Origin: JBGPYM01 sp041493205 | Lineage (GTDB): Bacteria > Bacteroidota > Ignavibacteria > UBA10030 > UBA6906 | Length of the DNA: 11,047 nucleotides | NCBI GenBank assembly: GCA_041493205.1 | Contig: JBGPYM010000093.1 | Coordinates: 1 to 11,047, forward strand | Direction: 5' to 3' | Part shown: positions 1 through 6,758 of the stretch, in pieces | How the letters are laid out: each line of letters starts with the position of its first letter | Position numbering within the stretch: position 1 is the first letter of the stretch | The notes under the pieces: generated by a model | Database searches by the model: none | Told to the model about the DNA's origin: nothing | The model's input: only the letters and a program-made list of their open reading frames with translations | Program-made: the position numbers and the translations under genes

Positions 1-526
1 CCTGTCCGATGGTGGCGGTGACATTCATCCACCGCGTCAGCCATGCGGACGCCTCACGGAAGTTCTCGTCGGAGCTTTTTCCGTTGAACCAGCGGGTGCC
101 GTCTTCTCCCGGCCACGTCTGCGCGGCCAGGTAGATGCCGGTATAGTACGTCACCCAGTGGTTTTCCGTATCGCCGCGGTACATCGTGCGGAGCCGGTAG
201 GCGTCGCGCACCTTCCGGTGGAGGGAATCCGGAAGCGCTGCACGGCAATGCAGGTACGTCCCGATGAGCGTATAGGAATAAAAATTTCCGCCGACGCTGT
301 TGTCGAAGGTCATCGAATCGAGCGCCCGCAACGCGCCCGGGACGTCGCGTCCTGTCGCCATTTTGGCGGCAATGCCGTAAAAACTCCGTTCGGTTTCTGC
401 GCTCACGACGTCCAGGAGCCGCCGGCACCGCTCATCGAACTTCGTGCTTGCGCCGGAGGCCGCCTGCGGAAGCGCGGGAACGGTGAAACAGGCGAGCGCA
501 GCGATCAGGAGCACGCAGTCCTTCAT
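1..526 (-). CDS. Secreted protein of unknown function, 3' end cut by window edge
   Basis: The frame is open from an ATG at 526 to base 1, so the first 175 residues are visible and the C-terminus lies outside. It starts with a Sec signal peptide (MKDCVLLIAALACFTVPALP, cleavage probably near residues 20-24). The mature part is helix-rich with many aromatic residues. Conserved-looking stretches are FDNSVGGNFYSYTLIGTY and TENHWVTYYTGIYLAAQTWP, followed by a Trp-rich segment (RWFNG, ASAWLTRWMN). This Asn-His-Trp plus paired-Tyr pattern resembles (alpha/alpha)-toroid polysaccharide lyases and hydrolases, but I cannot assign a family. The start overlaps the stop of the preceding gene as ATGA, and GGGGA sits 4 nt upstream, so translation is probably coupled. 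Context suggests a periplasmic or extracellular role in glycan breakdown. The gene is real with good confidence; its function is unknown. Confidence 0.8.
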   Translation of the reverse strand, partial: MKDCVLLIAALACFTVPALPQAASGASTKFDERCRRLLDVVSAETERSFYGIAAKMATGRDVPGALRALDSMTFDNSVGGNFYSYTLIGTYLHCRAALPDSLHRKVRDAYRLRTMYRGDTENHWVTYYTGIYLAAQTWPGEDGTRWFNGKSSDENFREASAWLTRWMNVTATIGQ

Positions 527-1521
527 TGTATCCCCACCGACAATCCCCACACTTGCGCATCCTCCTGGCTGTTGAACTGCCAGGTTGAACCCCCGTCGGT
601 GCTGACAAAAAGGCCGCCATTGAGCGTCCCCGCGAACACCGTCGACGGTGTTGAGGGGAGGATGACGAGGGAATGGACGTCGGGGTTTGTCAGACCTGTT
701 GTCCGTTGCGACCAGGTGAGACCTGCATCGGTCGATTTGTAGACACCGCCGCCAAAGGTGCCGGCGTAGACCATCCGGTCGTCAGCCGGATCCACAGCAA
801 TCGAATAGACCGTTCGATGTGCAAGTCCGTCGGAACGCGCGTGCCAGGTTGCACCGCCATCGGTGGAAAGAAACACGCCATCCTCCTCCGTGCCAGCCCA
901 GAACGTGCCTGCTTGTACAGGTGCTTCCGTCACGACGCGAATCCCTTTCCCGCGAAGGCCTGAGGGACTCCACGAGGCTCCTCCGTCCGCGCTGCGGTAT
1001 ACGCCTTCCTCCGTGGCCGCGAGAAGAATGCCTTTGCTCCCGCGCACCCAGACGACATCGGACGCAAACCGGCGCTTCATGCCGGTCGACTGCGTGCGCC
1101 ACGTCGCGCCCGCGTCCGTCGAGGTGATGACGCCATAGGCAGTCGCAGCCGCGACATGGCGTGGATTGTCCGGCCGGACCTTTACCTTCAGGACTTCGGT
1201 GACCTCCCACCCGGTGGTGATTCTCCAGGTGGACCCGTGGTCCGTCGAGCGAAGCACGCCGTTGCCGCACGCGGACCATTGCACACCGTCTGGCCCTGCC
1301 TCGGTGTAGAATGTGCGGATATATTCCCTCCATCCCTGGTGGGTCCAGCTTCTCCCGCCGTCCGTGCTGACAAACATCCCGACCATCGGGTTATCGCTTG
1401 CCGCGAGCCTGTGCCTCCGCGAATTGAGGACCGACATGTAGAGTGTCCCCTGCTGTGCGGGCGCAAGTGCGACTGCGCTTGTCAGGATAAAGAGTACCGC
1501 CAGCAGTCTAGATTTCAACAT
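523..1521 (-). CDS. Secreted Asp-box (BNR/VPS10-like) seven-bladed beta-propeller protein
   Basis: This 332-residue protein begins with a signal peptide (MLKSRLLAVLFILTSAVALA, then PAQQ). It carries seven Asp-box motifs of the form S-T/A-D-x-G-x-(S/T)-W at residues 52-59, 92-99, 134-141, 177-184, 219-226, 263-270 and 307-314. Their spacing of 40 to 44 residues is what a seven-bladed propeller with one hairpin motif per blade would give. Such folds occur in sialidases, sortilin/VPS10 domains and YCF48-like proteins. I see no sialidase Arg triad or FRIP motif, so an enzymatic role is not supported; binding, scaffolding or accessory cleavage is possible. The frame continues upstream without a stop, but the start at 1521 is chosen for the signal peptide and a G-rich site (1525-1530). 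It overlaps the end of the six-hairpin gene by 14 nt, and its stop overlaps the next start. Confidence 0.88.
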   Translation of the reverse strand: MLKSRLLAVLFILTSAVALAPAQQGTLYMSVLNSRRHRLAASDNPMVGMFVSTDGGRSWTHQGWREYIRTFYTEAGPDGVQWSACGNGVLRSTDHGSTWRITTGWEVTEVLKVKVRPDNPRHVAAATAYGVITSTDAGATWRTQSTGMKRRFASDVVWVRGSKGILLAATEEGVYRSADGGASWSPSGLRGKGIRVVTEAPVQAGTFWAGTEEDGVFLSTDGGATWHARSDGLAHRTVYSIAVDPADDRMVYAGTFGGGVYKSTDAGLTWSQRTTGLTNPDVHSLVILPSTPSTVFAGTLNGGLFVSTDGGSTWQFNSQEDAQVWGLSVGIQ

Positions 1522-3880
1522 TGATCCCCCGTGAAAGCGCGATGCAGTCGAAGCGGCCGATGGTGACGCCGTTGGCGATGACCGTCCGCGGCCGCGGGTC
1601 AGTATTGCCAAACGTCACCCGGAGCGTGCGGTGAACGCCCACATTGTCCTGAATCGTCACATGCACCGTATCCGGTCCGGCCGTCACGGACGTGACCCTG
1701 CACCCGTCGATGCCTTCCCCCCATTTGTCTCTGAGGTTGACATATGCATCGCCGTACTGGGCGGCGACGATATGAATCGATGTCACAGAACTCCCCGTCC
1801 CCCAGTGGAGCCCGGTGACTCCTGCAAGATGATCATAGGCGCCATGGCCGTAGTTTTCTGCCGTGCGCGGAGACGACGGCGATTCAAAGAGTGAAAACAT
1901 GGCCCGCAGTGCGGCGATCCCCCGCTGGAAGTACTCCCGCCGGCCGGTGAGCCCGTAGTAGTCGATGAGTGTCAGGGCGAAGTATCCCTGGCGCGAATCG
2001 CTCCACTCGCCATCAGTGTTCTGGACGCCGAACCCGCCGAACAGAGGGCATGACAGCCATTGCGGACTCCAGACCTGCTGATAGAGGCAGAGGTAGTCAA
2101 GGATCGCGCTCCCCTCATCGCGCAGGACCGTATCGCCGGTCAGTGTGTAGAGACGCCCGCACGCTTCGGCCGCCCAGTGCATCGAGAGTGTATTCTGGGG
2201 GTTCTGGTGCGTTACGCTGTCGTAGAAGCCAATCGTCTTCCGGGAACAGGAGAAGAACGTCTCGTAGTCGAACCATTTTCGCTCAGGAACAATTTCCCGG
2301 AGGACATACCGGATTGCCCGGTCGGCTGCCAGGCGGTAGCGTGGGTCCCCGATTCGAATCGCACACTCGGCAAGGAAAAGGGCTGCCCCGGCAGTTTCCG
2401 CGTTCTCGTCGCGAAAGACAGGATGCGGTTCGCCTGTCCGGGGATCGTACCACGACGGTATGACCCCGGAAGCGTGCTGATGAGCAACAAGGAAGTCGGC
2501 GATTCCCCCTGCAAAGGCGAGAAGCTCGGCGCGTCGCGCGGGAAGCCTGGCGCTCCACCGGAGCATCCAGAGCGCCGTCCAGGCGTTGTGGACCATGGGG
2601 AGCAATCTGCCTTCTTCGATACTGCCCCACGCCTGGTCTGCCACCCAGTGCCCGCCTGCAGAGTCCATATAAAAGATCGTCGGAGCGAGTCCGCCGACAC
2701 GGGGCGCGCGCAGGGCAAGGTTGACGACCCGTTCCGCCCGGCGCATGAGCGAGGTGTCACCCGCTTCTTCCCCCGCCATGTGCATGCCGTACGCCGTCCG
2801 GAGCGAACTGAACCAGACATTGAACCAGGAATCGTTGTCGGCGGCCGGAGGAAGCGTGTTGCTCCAGGCGAGCCGCCCCTGGCGCAGGAGGGTTACCGGG
2901 GTTCCGTCATACACGGTGTCCAGGGCGACCGAAGGGACGAACTCATACCATGCCTTGCGCTTGTAGCTGGCAAACGGCTGGGCCTGCGGCCCGGCAGGAT
3001 CGAGCATGTTCCTCTGCCCGTAGCGCTCCCAGAGAAACCGGACGACATTTCTGTACGCCTTCCGTTCGGGAGCCTGCGCATCCGCATACAGAAAGAACTC
3101 GTACCCGACATCACCTGCGGAGACCCGGGAGAGCATCGTATCCGTATGGACATAATAGACGTGCTCTTTGGTCCGTTGCCAGTTCAGCAAGCCGAATGAG
3201 ATCAGCGGGCGCAGGAGGCCGTCCACCTGGAGGTCGGCACCCGCCCGGAGCGGCCGGTTCTTTCCGTCGATGGAGGGAAGGGACGGGATGATCGCACCGG
3301 CCACCGGACCCTGCTGTATGATGAACGCAGGCGACCGGAATGTGTGATCGGCAATGACCTCGTCCTTCTGCGGCCGGAGCTGGGGGGTAAATACGAAGTC
3401 GACCGGCGCGTACTGCGCGTAGTCCTTCCCGTCGGGAACGAACGAATAGGTCGAAAGGAGCGACGACATCGCCGCCGGGTGTGCCAGGCGCAGCGACACG
3501 GTGACCCGTCCGAACCGTTCCCCCGGTTCCAGCCGGATGGTTTTTGTGAGCGTATCCATGCCGGCAACCGAGCGCAGTTCAATCCGCGCGTCTTCGCCCG
3601 TCCCGCGCAGCGTTCCTTCACCGAATCTGTATGTCACGGGCCCTTCGCGGTACCCGGCTGTCTCCGCCCCACGCATTGCGTTCCCCGATTCCATCACCAG
3701 ATGCCATGCACTCCCGCGCCGCGCGAACCAACGCTCCGTGAACCCTTCCGCGCCCCGTTGCGCTACGACCCTGATCGCGCTGTTCTCCAGCAACAGGGGC
3801 TTCCCCGCATCTGTGGCGCGGCTCTCTGAGGGACTCAGGAGGGCCGCGAGGATCATGAGCCACAGGAGGAGCTGCCGCAT
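1508..3880 (-). CDS. Large secreted six-hairpin ((alpha/alpha)-toroid) glycosidase-like protein
   Basis: The protein has 790 residues and a Sec signal peptide (MRQLLLWLMILAALL, cleavage likely after SRA at 22). Residues about 25-270 are beta-rich (ENSAIRVV, TYRFGEGTLRG, RVTVSLRLAH) and look like an N-terminal beta-sandwich. Residues about 345-680 are helical repeats typical of six-hairpin glycosidases: SWFNVWFSSLRTAYGM, MVHNAWTALWMLRW, DENAETAGAALFLAECA, TLSMHWAAEACGRLYTLTGD, SDSRQGYFALTLIDYYGLTG. Residues about 725-790 form a small beta domain. Acidic candidates for catalysis are D491/E492/E495 and D628, but I cannot assign a glycoside hydrolase or lyase family. The frame extends upstream to 4279, over the amidohydrolase gene. 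I chose 3880 because of the signal peptide, the TGATG stop-start overlap with that gene and AAGGG just upstream. It is probably an exported enzyme acting on the same glycan as the heparinase-like lyase; the substrate is unknown. Confidence 0.85.
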   Translation of the reverse strand: MRQLLLWLMILAALLSPSESRATDAGKPLLLENSAIRVVAQRGAEGFTERWFARRGSAWHLVMESGNAMRGAETAGYREGPVTYRFGEGTLRGTGEDARIELRSVAGMDTLTKTIRLEPGERFGRVTVSLRLAHPAAMSSLLSTYSFVPDGKDYAQYAPVDFVFTPQLRPQKDEVIADHTFRSPAFIIQQGPVAGAIIPSLPSIDGKNRPLRAGADLQVDGLLRPLISFGLLNWQRTKEHVYYVHTDTMLSRVSAGDVGYEFFLYADAQAPERKAYRNVVRFLWERYGQRNMLDPAGPQAQPFASYKRKAWYEFVPSVALDTVYDGTPVTLLRQGRLAWSNTLPPAADNDSWFNVWFSSLRTAYGMHMAGEEAGDTSLMRRAERVVNLALRAPRVGGLAPTIFYMDSAGGHWVADQAWGSIEEGRLLPMVHNAWTALWMLRWSARLPARRAELLAFAGGIADFLVAHQHASGVIPSWYDPRTGEPHPVFRDENAETAGAALFLAECAIRIGDPRYRLAADRAIRYVLREIVPERKWFDYETFFSCSRKTIGFYDSVTHQNPQNTLSMHWAAEACGRLYTLTGDTVLRDEGSAILDYLCLYQQVWSPQWLSCPLFGGFGVQNTDGEWSDSRQGYFALTLIDYYGLTGRREYFQRGIAALRAMFSLFESPSSPRTAENYGHGAYDHLAGVTGLHWGTGSSVTSIHIVAAQYGDAYVNLRDKWGEGIDGCRVTSVTAGPDTVHVTIQDNVGVHRTLRVTFGNTDPRPRTVIANGVTIGRFDCIALSRGINVEI

Positions 3881-5502
3881 CAGACCCTTACCCGTTTGAT
3901 GATTTTTGCCATGTTCCGGCCGAACATGTCTTTCTTCTCTTCCGTTGTGCAGCGCGTATACGCCATCCAACCGAATTGCGGTATCGGGTCGCGCATCGGC
4001 TGATCCGTGCCGAACAGCACGCGGTGCGCGCCGACATGTTTGACCATGTATTCGATCACGCCGAGCGTTGCCGCTGTCAGCGTGATCTCCAGATAGATAT
4101 TGGGGTACTTGAGCGCGGCCTCGATCCCCTGCCGCGCCGTCGCAAACGACGAGCCGCAATGCGCGATGATGAACGCGATGTTGGGATATTTCGGCGCCAG
4201 TTCGTTGATCTCGGGCGTAAAGTTGGGGGACGGGTGCATCAGGGCAAATGCTTTGATCCTGTTCCCGTATTCGAACCACGGATGCCAGAGCGGGTCATTG
4301 TAGGTCAGGCCGGTCCGGGGGTTGTACGGTTTGAGCCCCTTCATCTTGTACCCTTCATGGACCTTTTTCAGCTCGCGGGGCCAGTCTTTGACGTACTGCG
4401 GCTGGAGCGTCGCGTACCCCACATACGACCGCGGATAGTCTTTCATCGCTTTCCGGACGACCTCATTCCCGTCCTCATAGTCCGCCCACACCCCGATCCA
4501 GGAGCTGATGCACATGCTATCGATTCCCATTGTCTTCGCCCGTTCGACCATGCCCGCGGCATCGCCTTTTGCGATATGGATGAAGCCGGTGCCTGCAGCT
4601 CCGTCATGCGAGATATGCGCATGCGCATCGATCACGAGCATATCCTTGAGCGGTTTTCCCTGTTTGACCAGCGCAAGGATCGGGTCTTTTTCCTTGCGCG
4701 CGCGATAGGGGGGCGGCATTTTCTCCACGCGGAGGAGCCGGGCGAGATTGCCGCCGGCAATCATCGCTTTCTTCTCATTGTCCAGAGTGCAGTAGTCGAC
4801 AAATGCTTTGGCGGCACCCGGGGACTTGTCGAGGGCGTTCGTGCCGAACAGGATCCGTTCGGCGCCGAACCAGTCGTCAAATACTTCCATCGCCCGGTTC
4901 CCCTGGTGGCTCGAGAGCTCAAGGGAGAGGTTCCGGTGCTTTGACATCATCGCATTGATAAAGCGCGTGGCGTCCCACCGCGCGCCCAGCAGCAGAACAC
5001 GGAGGTCGGGATGGCGGGTCATCACTGCATCCAGGTCGGACAGTAGCACCTGGTTGTGCGTTTCCATCACCTCAGGGCCGTACGTAAATCCTCCCTCGAG
5101 GAGCAGGAGGATTTCGTTCTCTTCCAGTTCCGTCAGGAGCTCGCCGCAGTAATCCTCGTTAAAAAAGTAGTGATGCGTTTTCGGGTACATCTTCGCCGCG
5201 CGGATGCCATGGTCGAGCATCTCCCGCACCACTTCGGACGGGCGGGGCATCTCGCCCGTGTGATGGGGCATGACGGCCCAGACGCCGTGGAGCCGCGGGC
5301 TCTTTTTCAGCTCCTGCAGGAGCTTCCGGTTGCCGTAGGTCGGGTCGTATTCCTTCCCGAGCCAGTGGGCAACGAGGGCGCCCTGGATGCCGCACCACTC
5401 CATCTCATCCAGCAGGACCTCGGTGTGGTACGGCGTCTCGACGTCCTTGGGGCCGCGACGACCGACCATTGCGCTGCAATCGAAGTAGACCCGTTCGCTC
5501 AT
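3880..5502 (-). CDS. Tandem amidohydrolase_2-type protein: degenerate N-half, intact C-half
   Basis: The 540 residues hold two TIM-barrel amidohydrolase (Amidohydro_2/ACMSD-like) units. The C-half (about 288-540) has the expected metal ligands: HxH in VIDAHAHISHD (290-300), His423 in ALMHPSP, His448 in IIAHCGSS, and Asp500 in VLFGTDQPM. The N-half (about 1-262) has matching positions without ligands: FDCSAMVG at 7-14 replaces DxHxH, LLLGARWDA at 170-178 replaces the AHCG strand, and ILFGTNALD replaces GTD. Both halves end alike (EKKAMIAGGNLARLLR and EKKDMFGRNMAKIIK), which points to an internal duplication. No signal peptide is seen, so it is cytoplasmic. Family members hydrolyse lactones and C-N bonds or decarboxylate acids; the substrate here is unknown. 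An upstream GTG at 5511 is possible. The ATG at 5502 is preferred because it lies 2 nt after the aminotransferase stop (TAACCATG). Confidence 0.9.
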   Translation of the reverse strand: MSERVYFDCSAMVGRRGPKDVETPYHTEVLLDEMEWCGIQGALVAHWLGKEYDPTYGNRKLLQELKKSPRLHGVWAVMPHHTGEMPRPSEVVREMLDHGIRAAKMYPKTHHYFFNEDYCGELLTELEENEILLLLEGGFTYGPEVMETHNQVLLSDLDAVMTRHPDLRVLLLGARWDATRFINAMMSKHRNLSLELSSHQGNRAMEVFDDWFGAERILFGTNALDKSPGAAKAFVDYCTLDNEKKAMIAGGNLARLLRVEKMPPPYRARKEKDPILALVKQGKPLKDMLVIDAHAHISHDGAAGTGFIHIAKGDAAGMVERAKTMGIDSMCISSWIGVWADYEDGNEVVRKAMKDYPRSYVGYATLQPQYVKDWPRELKKVHEGYKMKGLKPYNPRTGLTYNDPLWHPWFEYGNRIKAFALMHPSPNFTPEINELAPKYPNIAFIIAHCGSSFATARQGIEAALKYPNIYLEITLTAATLGVIEYMVKHVGAHRVLFGTDQPMRDPIPQFGWMAYTRCTTEEKKDMFGRNMAKIIKRVRV

Positions 5503-5504
5503 GG

Positions 5505-6752
5505 TTACCACCAGAATGGTTGAACTGTTTTTCGTTCCTTCGGTTCAGCGTCGAGGGCCCTGCGCAGCGCGCGGCGTGCGCGGTCGAGCGCTTCGTCGAT
5601 GTCGGTTGCCTTGTGGGAGTAGGAGATGAACCACCTGGGATTGATGAAGATGCCATCGCGGTACAGCTCGCGGTGCCAGAGGAATTCCAGCCGCGCGGGG
5701 AATGAAGGATCGGAGCTTTCAAATTTCAGAAACGGCGCGGGGGGGAGACCGGCCGCATGCCCGCCGACGCTGAGCTCGTTCGCCATCTGGTCGAATCCCG
5801 CCATGAGCCGTTTCCCCATCGCCCAGATATGTTCGTGGACGTTTTCGCGCTGCATGACGTCCAGCGTTGCAACGGCGGCGGCAAGGGAGAGCGCCTCCCC
5901 GGCGTAGGTCGTCGTCATCCTGAACGTGTTGAGGGTCTCCATGTATTGTCGTTTGCCGCAATAGACCGAGAGGGGAAAGCCGTTGGCCAGCGCTTTGGCA
6001 TACCCCGCGAGATCGGCATCAACGCCGAAATACTCCTGTGCCCCGCCACGGGCGAGCCGGAAGCCGGTCAGGACCTCGTCAAGCACCAGCAGGATTCCCT
6101 GCTCGCGCGTGAGTTTTCGCAGGAGCTTGATATAGGAGCCGCTCGTATCCTCGTTGAAGTCGTACGCGATCGAAATCACGCATGCAAGCCGGTCCCCGTA
6201 CTGGCGGATCAACTTTTCCGCCGCTTCGCAGTTTCCCCAGGGGATCACCTTGACAAGTTCGCCGAGGGCCTGCGGCACCCCGTTGCCGGGGCTCCCCTCG
6301 ATCGCGAACCAGTCAGGGTACCCGTGATACCCGCTGATCAGGATCATGTCCCGCTTTGTATAGGCGCGGGCGATCCTGACATTGCACATGTTGGCGCCCT
6401 CGCCGGTTTTCATGAAGCGCACCATCTCGGCATTCGGCACCATCCTGTTGATGCGCCGTGCCGCCTCGAGCTCGAGCGGACTTGCCATGCTGAAGAGCAC
6501 GCCCTTCGTGAGCTGTTCGCGCACCGCGGCGTCCACCTCATCGTAACAGTACCCGAGCGTGACCGGTCCGAGGGCGAGGCGGAAATCAATGTACTCTTTC
6601 CCCTCCATGTCCCAGATGCGGCACCCCTTCCCCCGGACGATGAACTTGGGCATCGTGTCGTTAAAGAATGGGTACGGGCGTTTGGCGTTGGTCTGCGTCC
6701 CCCAGGGAATCAGGCGGAGCGCTTCTTCGAAGTATGCATCCGAGGCATTCAT
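5505..6752 (-). CDS. Class-III PLP aminotransferase, glutamate-1-semialdehyde aminotransferase-like
   Basis: This 415-residue cytoplasmic protein is full length for class-III aminotransferases. Visible motifs in order are GKGCRIWDMEGKEYIDF (41-57), the cofactor phosphate loop TGEGAN (116-121), the ring-stacking aromatic region YHGYPDWF (142-149), LDEVLTGFR (224-232) with Asp225 for the pyridine nitrogen, and YAKALANGFPLSVYCG (251-266) with Lys253 as the likely Schiff-base lysine. These match the glutamate-semialdehyde aminomutase branch. The operon context, away from tetrapyrrole genes, argues against a heme-synthesis role. An amino- or keto-sugar, or a short aldehyde acid produced by the pathway, is a more likely substrate (inference). 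It starts 6 nt after the lyase stop and its stop lies 2 nt before the amidohydrolase start. The C-terminus ends unusually with QPFWW. Family assignment is firm, the substrate unknown. Confidence 0.92.
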   Translation of the reverse strand: MNASDAYFEEALRLIPWGTQTNAKRPYPFFNDTMPKFIVRGKGCRIWDMEGKEYIDFRLALGPVTLGYCYDEVDAAVREQLTKGVLFSMASPLELEAARRINRMVPNAEMVRFMKTGEGANMCNVRIARAYTKRDMILISGYHGYPDWFAIEGSPGNGVPQALGELVKVIPWGNCEAAEKLIRQYGDRLACVISIAYDFNEDTSGSYIKLLRKLTREQGILLVLDEVLTGFRLARGGAQEYFGVDADLAGYAKALANGFPLSVYCGKRQYMETLNTFRMTTTYAGEALSLAAAVATLDVMQRENVHEHIWAMGKRLMAGFDQMANELSVGGHAAGLPPAPFLKFESSDPSFPARLEFLWHRELYRDGIFINPRWFISYSHKATDIDEALDRARRALRRALDAEPKERKTVQPFWW

Positions 6753-6758
6753 GATCGG

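Noticed and set aside
1522..1611. N-terminal extension of the propeller protein
   Set aside because: The extra residues are an out-of-frame reading of the six-hairpin C-terminus, and a typical signal peptide begins at 1521.
2060..3199. A 379-codon plus-strand frame opposite the six-hairpin gene
   Set aside because: No motif, signal or ribosome site, and the minus strand here encodes a protein with a coherent fold and signal peptide. The same reasoning removes the plus-strand frames at 3976-4944 and 8857-9774.
3881..4279. N-terminal extension of the six-hairpin protein
   Set aside because: It would overlap the amidohydrolase catalytic region in another frame and bury the signal peptide at 3880; the extension has no recognisable features.
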